Assembly: GCA_021844425.1 (NCBI GenBank)
Contig: JAKBTL010000103.1
Span: forward strand, 1-36,845
Direction: 5' to 3'
Source: Actinomycetes bacterium
Lineage (GTDB): Bacteria; Actinomycetota; Acidimicrobiia; Acidimicrobiales; RAAP-2
Length of the DNA: 36,845 nucleotides
Part shown: one piece after another, positions 17,480 to 24,117 of the stretch
How the letters are laid out: each line of letters begins with the position of its first letter
Position numbering within the stretch: position 1 is the first letter of the stretch
The notes under the pieces: model-generated
Databases searched by the model: none
Seen by the model: only the letters and a program-made list of their open reading frames with translations
Told to the model about the DNA's origin: nothing
Made by a program: the position numbers and the translations under genes

Positions 17480-17583
17480 CGGCGTCACCGGGCCGCTCGA
17501 CCGAGAAGCAGCGCCCGTGGCCTCGCAGTCCTGCCAGCTCGGCGCCCGAGCAGCGAACGCACCCTCACGGCATCATCTCCACT

Positions 17584-17604
17584 TTGTCATGACCTCTAGT
17601 CGAC
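17584..17604. promoter_or_regulatory. Putative GntR/HutC operator upstream of iolC
   Basis: TTGTCATGACC at 17584-17594 contains GTCATGAC, the same GTCNNGAC pattern and flanking bases as the site overlapping the transporter promoter (TTGTCAAGACC at 9313-9323). A GTCGAC palindrome follows at 17599-17604. The site lies about 100 bases upstream of the iolC start codon and 130 bases beyond the GntR gene. I could not place a convincing -35/-10 pair for iolC. Confidence 0.45.
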
Positions 17605-17702
17605 ACCACAATATGCCACCTGGCTCCCCCCGCGGCAAGCGGTCGCGGGCAGGTGCGCAGCGTCGGGACGCGCGCTGGGGGGCACGACGACGACCTCCCC
17701 CC

Positions 17703-17721
17703 GTCCCCCGTGCTCGGGGAC
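17703..17721 (-). terminator. Possible stem-loop terminator after the GntR gene
   Basis: GTCCCC and GGGGAC pair around a 7-base loop, starting 15 bases after the regulator stop codon on the minus strand. There is no T-run, so termination is uncertain. Confidence 0.3.
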
Positions 17722-17736
17722 GCCAGCGCACGAGCC

Positions 17737-18519
17737 CTACTTGAGCGACAAGCTGATCTGGAAGCTGTAGCGGCTGGCCAGGTAGGAGTGGGAGCCGAAC
17801 TCGATGGTCCTTCCCGTCGGGTCCCACGCCGTGCGGAACATGACGAGCATGGTCGCCGAGCGCGAGCACCCCAAGAGCGCGGTCTCCTGCCTCGTCGCGG
17901 TGCGAGCGCCGACGACCTGGTTCGCGGTATGGAAGCGGACCCCCTGGGCACGAAGCAGCCGATAGAGCCCGTCGGACTCGAGCGCCTCGGAGGTCAAGGG
18001 CTCGGCCAGCACCTCCAAGGGGATCGTGTTGTGCATGAGGGCGAGCGGCAGGCCTTCGGCGAACCGCAGCCGCTGGAGCCACAGGACGGGGTCGCCTACG
18101 CCGATGGCGAGCTTCTCGGCCGTGTCGAAGTCGGCGACGCGCTCTTCGATGTCGAGCACCTTGGTCGTCGGCTGACGCTCCGCTGCCCACAGGTCGTCGA
18201 AGAGGCTGGTGAGCGCGACCGGGCGGTTGATCCTGCGATTGGCCACGATCGTCCCCACACCGCGCTGGCGGACCACGAGCCCCTTTTGGACGAGGGCTTG
18301 GATCGCCTGGCGCACGGTCGGGCGGCTCACGCGGAACCGTTCGGAGAGATCCACCTCGTTGTCGAGCCGGTCTCCGGGCTTCAGCTGCTCGGTCTCGATC
18401 ACCGTGCGGAGGCACTCGGCGATCTGGAACCACAGCGGCACCGGGCTCTCCCGATCCAACAGATTGGCGTCGAGCTGCAGTGGCGCCCGGTCACTGCGAA
18501 GCCGCTCGGCGTTCAACAC
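17737..18519 (-). CDS. GntR-family (HutC-type) transcriptional regulator
   Basis: A 260-residue regulator with an N-terminal winged helix (about residues 30-95: IAECLRTVIETEQLKPGDRL, then SERFRVSRPTVRQAIQALV as the recognition region and QRGVGTIVA wing) and a C-terminal UTRA effector domain (residues 105-255), which defines the HutC subfamily. Its likely effector is an inositol intermediate. It sits upstream of iolC on the same strand, and GTCNNGAC palindromes occur both before iolC and over the promoter of the transporter unit. GTG 18519 was used: a -10-like TAAGCT ends 6 bases before it, fitting a leaderless transcript, and no ribosome binding site is visible. Confidence 0.9.
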   Translation of the reverse strand: MLNAERLRSDRAPLQLDANLLDRESPVPLWFQIAECLRTVIETEQLKPGDRLDNEVDLSERFRVSRPTVRQAIQALVQKGLVVRQRGVGTIVANRRINRPVALTSLFDDLWAAERQPTTKVLDIEERVADFDTAEKLAIGVGDPVLWLQRLRFAEGLPLALMHNTIPLEVLAEPLTSEALESDGLYRLLRAQGVRFHTANQVVGARTATRQETALLGCSRSATMLVMFRTAWDPTGRTIEFGSHSYLASRYSFQISLSLK

Positions 18520-18525
18520 GTCGCC

Positions 18526-18531
18526 AGCTTA
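18526..18531 (-). promoter_or_regulatory. -10-like TAAGCT for a leaderless GntR transcript
   Basis: TAAGCT on the minus strand is followed by 6 bases and then the GTG start, the spacing expected of leaderless actinobacterial genes. No -35 is obvious. Confidence 0.35.
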
Positions 18532-18635
18532 GGGGGCAGTCATCACGTGCGGGCGAAAGTGCGCCGCCCACGTCCCGCGCGCACCGGTGCAACTTCGCGC
18601 GAGACCGCCGACGCGCAGCGTGCCCGGCTCCCTGC

Positions 18636-19109
18636 TCAGCCGCGCTCGAGGTCGGCGAGGTCGGCGAGGTCGGCGAGCACCATGGCGGCGAAGCCTTCGA
18701 CGTCGGTCACGTCGTAGGAGCGCCGGATGACTCCCGAAGGGTCGATCAGGTAGGCGATCCGCTTCGCGTAGTCGGCGTACTGCTCGCCCGGCGCCCGGAC
18801 AACCTCGTAGCGCCGCCCCACTTCACGGTCGGTGTCCGAGAGGAGCCGGAACGGAAAACCCTCGGCGACGCAGAACGCCTTGTTCTCCCCAGGCGTGTCG
18901 AAGGACGCGCCGAGCACCACTGCGCCGGCCTCCTGGAGCTCTTCGGACCTGTCACGCAGGCCCCGTCCCTGGATCGTTCAGCCAGGCGTCGATGCCTTCG
19001 GGTACCACCACAGCACGACCCAGTGACCTCGCTCGTCGGCGAGGCGCACCTCGGTGCCATCCTGGTCGGGAAGGGTGAAGTCGGGTGCGACCGTTCCTGG
19101 AGCGAGCAT
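18636..19109 (-). CDS. Peroxiredoxin (BCP/AhpE-like) with in-frame TGA at the peroxidatic Cys: likely selenoprotein
   Basis: Translated with the internal TGA as one residue (U), this is a full-length 157-residue thioredoxin-fold peroxiredoxin that would reduce hydroperoxides. It starts MLAPGTVAPDFTLPDQDG and continues to WWYPKASTPG-U-TIQGRG, where the family has the peroxidatic Cys in PGCT; the TGA at 18980-18978 is codon 44. The protein then carries on in the same frame through RDRSEEL, VVLGASFDTP, LLSDTDREVG and YLIDPSGVIRR. No frameshift is needed and no other codon is disturbed. A 7-bp stem-loop begins 14 bases after the TGA. ATG 19109 has AGGA upstream; ATG 19118 is possible. The normal terminator is also TGA. 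The alternative is a TGC-to-TGA nonsense mutation or sequencing error. A second Cys (KAFC) lies downstream. Confidence 0.8.
18648..18677 (-). repeat. 9-bp coding repeat at peroxiredoxin C-terminus
   Basis: Three 9-bp units plus a remnant encode the repeated Ala-Asp-Leu run (LADLADLADL) at the end of the protein, just before ERG and the stop codon. Confidence 0.85.
18945..18963 (-). promoter_or_regulatory. SECIS-like stem-loop after the internal TGA
   Basis: GGGCCTG pairs with CAGGTCC (one G-U) around the loop CGTGA. The stem starts 14 bases and the loop 21 bases after the TGA. Bacterial SECIS elements lie within the reading frame directly downstream of the UGA, with a small apical loop usually containing GU, about 16-37 bases away; this one fits. 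A bulged U as in the E. coli fdhF element is not seen. Folding was done by eye. Confidence 0.55.
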
Positions 19110-19161
19110 GGTCGCCATCCTACCGGGCTGCCCGGCCCTCCGGCCAGCGTCGTCCGAAGCC

Positions 19162-19301
19162 CTCGGCCCGCGTCGAGCGCAGCGCCAGCCTCGGCCCGCG
19201 TCGAGCGCAGCGCCAGCCTCGGCCCGCGTCGAGCGCAGCGCCAGCCTCAGCCCGCGTCGAGCGCAGCGCCAGCCTCAGCCCGCGTCGAGCGCAGCGCGGA
19301 G
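19162..19301. repeat. 28-bp tandem repeat, five copies, seeded by the trpA 3' end
   Basis: Units at 19162, 19190, 19218, 19246 and 19274 are near-identical (CTCGG or CTCAG start); the fifth diverges in its last bases as it enters trpA. The unit contains trpA's final codons (RAALDAG) and TGA. The repeats occupy most of the gap between trpA and the peroxiredoxin start. There are no spacers. Confidence 0.95.
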
Positions 19302-20051
19302 CTGGCCGACGAACTCCCCCGCCGCGTCCGGTCCGCCGCCCTCCAACAGTCGCCGCACCAGCGCGGAGCCCACGACCACGCCGTCGGCGACCTCGCACAC
19401 CGCGCGCGCCTGGGAAGGCGTCGACACGCCCACGCCGACGCACACCGGAGCGTCGGTCACCGCGCGGATCCGCCGGACGACCTCGGTGGTCTCGTTGCCG
19501 AGCGACTCACGCTCCCCCGTCACGCCCATCCGCGCGACGGCGTAGACGAACCCGCGCGAGCGCGCGCAGATCCTCGCGACCCGAGGCTCCGGGGTCGACG
19601 GCGCGACCAGTAGCACGGTGGCGACCTCGGCGGCGTCTGCTTCCGCGGCCCAGGGTTCGAGCTCTTCGAGCGGGATGTCCGGGACGATCGCGGCACCGAC
19701 CCCTGCGGCTCGGAGGGACTGGGCCATCCTCCGGTGCCCGGCGCGGAAAACGACGTTGTAGTAGGTCATCACCGCGACGGGGACGCCGAGCTCGGCTGAA
19801 GCGAGCGCGCCCACGACCCTCGCCGGCGTCGCGCCGCGGTCGAGCGCGTGCACGCCCGCCTGCTGGATGACCGGCCCGTCCATCATCGGGTCGGAGAAGG
19901 GGATCCCGACCTCGACGGCGTCCGCCCCCGCGGCCGCCACCGCTTGCAACGCCTCGACCCAGTCCTCGCCCATCCCCCCCATGAGGTATGGCACGAGCAG
20001 CTTGCGCCCCGCGCGGCACCGCTCGCGCAGCCAGGGCTCGAGCGCGATCAC
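19275..20051 (-). CDS. trpA: Tryptophan synthase alpha subunit
   Basis: This subunit cleaves indole-3-glycerol phosphate to indole and glyceraldehyde-3-phosphate in complex with TrpB. The 258-residue TIM barrel has the catalytic Glu in [16 protein letters not shown], which also contains the second catalytic Asp region, the [12 protein letters not shown] strand, IVPDIPLEE, and the phosphate-binding [10 protein letters not shown] and GSALVR loops. The GTG start at 20051 overlaps the trpB stop as GTGA, ensuring coupled synthesis. It is the last gene of the trp unit; beyond its stop lie copies of its own 3' end and then the peroxiredoxin gene. Its N-terminus begins directly in the first helix, slightly shorter than many homologues. 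Confidence 0.96.
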   Translation of the reverse strand: MIALEPWLRERCRAGRKLLVPYLMGGMGEDWVEALQAVAAAGADAVEVGIPFSDPMMDGPVIQQAGVHALDRGATPARVVGALASAELGVPVAVMTYYNVVFRAGHRRMAQSLRAAGVGAAIVPDIPLEELEPWAAEADAAEVATVLLVAPSTPEPRVARICARSRGFVYAVARMGVTGERESLGNETTEVVRRIRAVTDAPVCVGVGVSTPSQARAVCEVADGVVVGSALVRRLLEGGGPDAAGEFVGQLRAALDAG

Positions 20052-21292
20052 CGCTCGGAGTCCCCCGAGGCGAGCAGCTCGCGCACCTGGGCGACGTCCT
20101 TGTCCCCGCGCCCCGACAGCGTGACGAGCACGGTGGACCCCTTCGGGATCGAACGACCCGCCTCGCGCACGACCCACGCGAGCGCGTGCGCCGGCTCGAG
20201 CGCGGGCAGGATGCCTTCGGTGCGAGCGAGGAGGCGGAATGCGGCGAGCACCTCCTCGTCGGTCGCCTTGTCGTACTGCGCCCTGCCGGAGGCCGCCAGC
20301 CACGCGTGCTCGGGACCGATTCCGGGGTAGTCGAGGCCTGCAGAGATGGACTCGGCCTCCAGGATCTGGCCTTCCTCGTCTTGGAGGAGCAGCGACTTCA
20401 TCCCGTGCAGCACGCCGGTGATCCCGTCGCTCACGGCTGCGCCGCCCGCGGCCTCCACTCCGACGAGGCGTGCGCCGCTGTCCGCGAACCCTGCGAACGT
20501 GCCCGCGGCATTCGACCCCCCGCCGACGCACGCGACCACGACGTCGGGATCGGCCCCGCCGAGCAGCGCCTGGCACTGTGCGCGGGCTTCGTCGCCGACG
20601 ACGCGCTGCAGCTCGCGCACCATGTAGGGGAACGGATGGGGCCCCATGACCGACCCGAGGCAGTAGTGGGTGCGGTCCACGGTCGCGACCCAGTCCCGCA
20701 GCGCCTCGTTCACGGCGTCCTTGAGCGTCCGGCTGCCCGAGCTGACCGGCCGCACCTCCGCGCCGAGAAGCTCCATCCGGAACACGTTCAGCTCCTGGCG
20801 CTCGGTGTCGAGCTCGCCCATGTACACGGTGCACTCGAGCCCCAAGAGCGCCGCGGCGGTCGCGGTCGCGACGCCGTGCTGCCCTGCGCCGGTCTCGGCG
20901 ACGAGGCGCTCCTTGCCCATCCGAACGGTGAGGAGCGCCTGCCCGAGCACGTTGTTCAGCTTGTGCGAGCCCCCGTGGACCAGGTCCTCGCGCTTCAAGA
21001 GCAGCCGCACGCCGAGCTCCTCGGAGAGACGCGCACACTGGGTGACCGGCGTGGGACGACCGCCGTAGTCGCGCAGGACGGACGCCAGCTGCGTGCGGAA
21101 CGAAGCGTCGGCCCATGCGGCGGCGAACGCCTCTTCGAGCTCCATGCACGCCGGGACCAGCGACTCAGGGACGAAGCGCCCTCCGTACTCGCCGAACCGC
21201 CCGTCGGGGCCAGGCGTGCCCATGACCGCAGCCGGCGCGTGGGCCGCGGAGCGGGAGCCCGCGTCGGCGGGCGGGCGGGCCGACGCGCTCAT
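20048..21292 (-). CDS. trpB: Tryptophan synthase beta subunit
   Basis: This pyridoxal-phosphate enzyme joins indole with serine to make tryptophan. Residues 30-45 show [13 protein letters not shown], the PLP lysine is in HGGSHKLNN, the catalytic Glu in ETGAGQHG, and the phosphate-binding loop is [12 protein letters not shown]. At 414 residues it is a normal TrpB1 type. ATG 21292 overlaps the trpF stop in ATGA. The N-terminal 25 residues before the conserved fold are Ala/Pro-rich. The gene is followed without gap by trpA, matching the need for equal amounts of the two subunits. Confidence 0.97.
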   Translation of the reverse strand: MSASARPPADAGSRSAAHAPAAVMGTPGPDGRFGEYGGRFVPESLVPACMELEEAFAAAWADASFRTQLASVLRDYGGRPTPVTQCARLSEELGVRLLLKREDLVHGGSHKLNNVLGQALLTVRMGKERLVAETGAGQHGVATATAAALLGLECTVYMGELDTERQELNVFRMELLGAEVRPVSSGSRTLKDAVNEALRDWVATVDRTHYCLGSVMGPHPFPYMVRELQRVVGDEARAQCQALLGGADPDVVVACVGGGSNAAGTFAGFADSGARLVGVEAAGGAAVSDGITGVLHGMKSLLLQDEEGQILEAESISAGLDYPGIGPEHAWLAASGRAQYDKATDEEVLAAFRLLARTEGILPALEPAHALAWVVREAGRSIPKGSTVLVTLSGRGDKDVAQVRELLASGDSER

Positions 21293-22191
21293 CGCTCCAT
21301 CCAGTCGTAGGGAGCATCCGAGGGCTCGCCACCCTGGGAGGGCTCGCCACGCTCGGAGGGCTCGCCACGCTCGGAGGGCTCGCCACGCTCGGAGGGCTCG
21401 CCGGCCCAGGGGGGCTGGTCGCGCTGGGCGCGATCGTCGTGATGGGCGCGCCGGGAGCGCCCGCCGGGCTCGTCCCACTCGCCGCCGGCTCCGGCGCCGC
21501 GCCCGCCGCCCGCGTCCAGGCCGTACGCTGCGCCGCTCGGCGCGGCGTCCACGCCCCGGGACGCCATCCTGGCAGCCAGAGCAGCTGCGCGCGCCGAGTG
21601 GATGAAGGCCCGCAGCTTCTGGGGGTCCTTCTTCCCTGGCGAGGCCTCGACCCCGCTCGACACGTCGACCCCGCGCGGGCGAAGCGCCGTGATCGCGTCG
21701 CCCACGTTCTCGGGGGTCAGGCCGCCGGAGACGAACATCCGCCCCGCGTCCACCACCCCTTCGGCGAGCCTCCAGTCGAACACCTGCCCGGAGCCCGGGC
21801 TCGGCCCGTCGACGAGCAGGTAATCGGCGCCGAAGTCAGCGAGCCGCGCGATCGAGGGGTCGCCCGCCGCGAAGGCCCTGATCGTGCATGCGACACGCTC
21901 GCGGATCCAGCGGGACTGCCCTGCGGTCTCGTGCCCGTGCAGCTGGACGGCGCCGAACCCGACGGTGTTGGCGATCTCGACGACACGCTCCGGCGCCTCG
22001 TCCCTGAAGACGCCGACGGTGAGGACGTCGTGGGGAAGCCGCTTCACGATGTCAGCGGCCACGGACACGGCGATCTGTCGGGGCGACGGGGCGAGGATGA
22101 AGCCGATCGCGTCCGCCCCGAGACCGACGGCGAGCAGCGCGTCGGGTTCATTGGTGACGCCGCAGATCTTGATGAGGAAATCCTCGTGCAC
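21289..22191 (-). CDS. trpF: Phosphoribosylanthranilate isomerase with long repetitive C-terminal tail
   Basis: This enzyme converts phosphoribosylanthranilate to the carboxyphenylamino-deoxyribulose phosphate used by TrpC. The barrel occupies residues 1 to about 205: IKICGVTN with the catalytic Cys, [20 protein letters not shown], and [10 protein letters not shown] with the catalytic Asp. Family members stop near residue 205, but here about 95 further residues follow, Gly/Arg/Asp-rich and then five GEPS units (three of them GEPSER), ending in WMER. The tail looks disordered and appears to be intergenic DNA captured by read-through, since the repeat resembles the tandem repeats at other gene borders. 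The GTG at 22191 lies 18 bases after trpC; the stop overlaps the trpB start. Confidence 0.93.
   Translation of the reverse strand: MHEDFLIKICGVTNEPDALLAVGLGADAIGFILAPSPRQIAVSVAADIVKRLPHDVLTVGVFRDEAPERVVEIANTVGFGAVQLHGHETAGQSRWIRERVACTIRAFAAGDPSIARLADFGADYLLVDGPSPGSGQVFDWRLAEGVVDAGRMFVSGGLTPENVGDAITALRPRGVDVSSGVEASPGKKDPQKLRAFIHSARAAALAARMASRGVDAAPSGAAYGLDAGGGRGAGAGGEWDEPGGRSRRAHHDDRAQRDQPPWAGEPSERGEPSERGEPSERGEPSQGGEPSDAPYDWMER
21320..21408 (-). repeat. 18-bp tandem repeat coding GEPSER units in trpF
   Basis: Four full 18-bp units (21320, 21338, 21356, 21374) and a partial fifth lie in the 3' end of trpF. The length is a multiple of three, so the frame is kept and each copy adds six residues. 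The repeat ends about 30 bases before the trpB start. Confidence 0.95.
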
Positions 22192-22209
22192 CAGCTGTCC
22201 CGCTGCCTG

Positions 22210-23049
22210 CTACGCCGTCACACGACGCGCATCGGCCACGCGGCCGGCCGAGGCGCCGCGACTGGTCACCGGGTGACCGCACAGCGCACGGACGGCCGCC
22301 GAGGGATCGTCGGAGGTGACGACCGACTCCCCGACCAAGATCGCGTCGTAGCCCGCGCCGGCGAGCCGCCGCGCGTCGTCAGGCCCGCGGATCCCCGACT
22401 CGGCGACCGCGACGGCGCCGGGCGGGATCTCGGCGGCGAGCCGCACGGCCCGCAGGGGATCGAGCTCGAAGGTCGCCAGGTCCCGCTGGTTCACCCCCAC
22501 GAGCCGGGGGCCCAACGCCAGCGCGCGCTCGAGCTCTGCCTCGTCGTGCACCTCCACGAGCACGTCGAGCCCGAGGCGACCCGCGAGCTCGTAGAGCGAG
22601 GCGAGCTCGTCCTGCGAGAGCGCCGCGACGATGAGTAGCACCGCGTCGGCGCCCATCAGGCGCGCATCGCAGACGTCGGCCGGCGCGACCGTGAAGTCCT
22701 TTCGCAGGACCGGGAGCCCGCTCGCCGATCGAGCTGCCGCGAGGTCGCCGGCGTTCCCGCCGAAGAACGCCTCGTCGGTCAGGACCGACAGGCACGCTGC
22801 GCCGCCGCCGGCATAGGCACGCGCGACCGCGGCTGGATCGAGACCCGCGGCGAGCTCCCCTTTCGACGGCGACCGACGCTTCACCTCTGCGATGACCGCA
22901 AGCCCGGCGGCGCTCGATCGGAGCGCCTGCGCGAACGGCCTGGGCGGCGGCGCCTCGAGGGCGCGGGCGACGAGCTCGCCGAGGTCGCGCGGGTCGGCCG
23001 CAGCCGTGCGCCGGTGCGCGGCGACGATCTCGGGGAGGTAGGCGGCCAT
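22210..23049 (-). CDS. trpC: Indole-3-glycerol phosphate synthase
   Basis: A 279-residue TIM barrel that closes the indole ring. It shows VIAEVKRRSPSKG with the catalytic Lys, LSVLTDEAFFGG, PVLRKDFT with the second Lys, DAVLLIVAAL, GVNQRDL and AESGIRGPDD, all family hallmarks. ATG 23049 (MAAYLPEIVAAHR) is the natural start; upstream frame extension runs through hairpin-bearing repeats. Unlike most junctions in this unit it is not overlapped with its upstream neighbour: 123 bases containing three tandem hairpins separate it from ygfZ. The last 20 residues are an Arg/Ala-rich extension. Confidence 0.96.
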   Translation of the reverse strand: MAAYLPEIVAAHRRTAAADPRDLGELVARALEAPPPRPFAQALRSSAAGLAVIAEVKRRSPSKGELAAGLDPAAVARAYAGGGAACLSVLTDEAFFGGNAGDLAAARSASGLPVLRKDFTVAPADVCDARLMGADAVLLIVAALSQDELASLYELAGRLGLDVLVEVHDEAELERALALGPRLVGVNQRDLATFELDPLRAVRLAAEIPPGAVAVAESGIRGPDDARRLAGAGYDAILVGESVVTSDDPSAAVRALCGHPVTSRGASAGRVADARRVTA

Positions 23050-23080
23050 CGGGCCCAAGCGTAGTGCCGGTGCGGCCCAC

Positions 23081-23166
23081 CCCCGAGGCTCGGGGCGAAC
23101 GGACCCCATCCCCGAGGCTCGGGGCGCACGGACCCCATCCCCGAGGCTCGGGGCGACCGGACCCCA
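23081..23166 (-). repeat. 29-bp repeat, three copies, each a hairpin, ahead of trpC
   Basis: Units at 23081-23109, 23110-23138 and 23139-23166 each contain CCCCGA and TCGGGG, able to form a 6-bp stem with a 3-base loop. They lie between the ygfZ stop and trpC start. Three consecutive hairpins in the transcript could affect read-through or mRNA stability; this is inference. No leader peptide with Trp codons was recognised here. Confidence 0.9.
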
Positions 23167-23172
23167 CCCCCC

Positions 23173-24117
23173 TCAGCCGACGAGCGGCAGCGGTCGCGCC
23201 TGGGCCGGTCGGCGGCGTGCCTGCGCAGCGTCCTCGCCGCGTGCCCACACGACGGCACCGGGGACGACCACCGAGCGGTGCAGGTACGCAAGGGCGCCGA
23301 CACGCCCGAGGCCCGGGCACCACGACGCAGACGTGCAGCGTCCGACCACCTTGTCCCCGCCCGGCGTCCACAACGCGGCTCCGGCGAGCTGCACCGCCTC
23401 GCCCGGCTCGGCGTCTTCGGCCACGACCCCGCACAGCCGCCGCGCCACGCGGCTGCCTCGTGCGTCCAGCCGGGCGACGAGCTCCTGGCCCGTGTAGCAG
23501 CCCTTCGTGAAGCTCACGGTGCGCTCCACGAGGTGCGCCTCGGCGGCGATCGTGCGGGAGTCCAGCTCGGCCCCCATCTTCGGGATCCCCGCCTCGACCC
23601 GCAGCGCCTCCCACGCGGCGGCGTCGCACCACAGCGCGTCGGCTGGCACGAGCGCGTCGGCGCCGGGTCCGAGGAGATCGACGCCGCACACGCCGTTCCA
23701 GTCGACCGGGAGCACGAAGGGCGGCCCTTCGCCACGAGAAGCGCCGCCAACCCGCTCGCCGCGCAGCGCGATGCACGGCCAGTCGAGCTCGTCGATGGCG
23801 ACCTTGGTCCTGAGCTTGAAGCGCTGCAGCCTTGCCGCGACGGCCCCGCCGAAGCCCGCGTCGGTGTCGAGGACGTAGGCGTCCTGCGAGGTGCGCGTCA
23901 CGCGCACGAGCGCGCTCAGCTTTCCGTCGGGCTCCAAGAGCAGCGCAACCGCGGAGCCCCCGACCCCGAGCGGCGCGACGTCCTGGCTCAGCTGGCCCTG
24001 GAGGTAGGCAGTCGCGTCCGGTCCGGCGACGGCGACCGTGTCGACCGCCACGCGGTAGGCGCCGACCCCGCGGCGCAGCGCCTCGTAGGCCTCGTCCGTC
24101 GTCGCCGCGGCGCTCAC
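23173..24117 (-). CDS. ygfZ: YgfZ/GcvT-type folate-binding protein
   Basis: This 314-residue protein belongs to the YgfZ (COG0354) family, folate-binding proteins that help maintain iron-sulphur cluster enzymes. The diagnostic KGCYTGQE motif with its conserved Cys is near residue 220, after AYLQGQLSQDV near residue 40 and LLEPDGKLSALVRV. The C-terminal barrel domain follows. GTG 24117 overlaps the trpE stop as GTGA, placing a cluster-repair protein inside the tryptophan unit, an unusual setting. No Trp-pathway enzyme made here has an Fe-S cluster, so co-transcription may reflect general supply or chance. The C-terminal 20 residues are Arg/Ala/Pro-rich. Confidence 0.9.
   Translation of the reverse strand: MSAAATTDEAYEALRRGVGAYRVAVDTVAVAGPDATAYLQGQLSQDVAPLGVGGSAVALLLEPDGKLSALVRVTRTSQDAYVLDTDAGFGGAVAARLQRFKLRTKVAIDELDWPCIALRGERVGGASRGEGPPFVLPVDWNGVCGVDLLGPGADALVPADALWCDAAAWEALRVEAGIPKMGAELDSRTIAAEAHLVERTVSFTKGCYTGQELVARLDARGSRVARRLCGVVAEDAEPGEAVQLAGAALWTPGGDKVVGRCTSASWCPGLGRVGALAYLHRSVVVPGAVVWARGEDAAQARRRPAQARPLPLVG

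Noticed and set aside
17585-17590. ATGACA before iolC as a -35 box
   Set aside because: No acceptable -10 is found 16-18 bases downstream, so I call the region an operator candidate only.
18746-19060. Peroxiredoxin as a frameshifted pseudogene made of two partial reading frames
   Set aside because: Direct translation shows both halves in one frame, interrupted only by the TGA at the catalytic Cys.
19162-19301. CRISPR-like regular array
   Set aside because: The 28-bp units are directly adjacent with no spacers, and no cas genes are nearby.
23050-23172. Trp leader peptide or attenuator of the classic type
   Set aside because: No short reading frame with tandem Trp codons was found; the hairpins are simple tandem copies.
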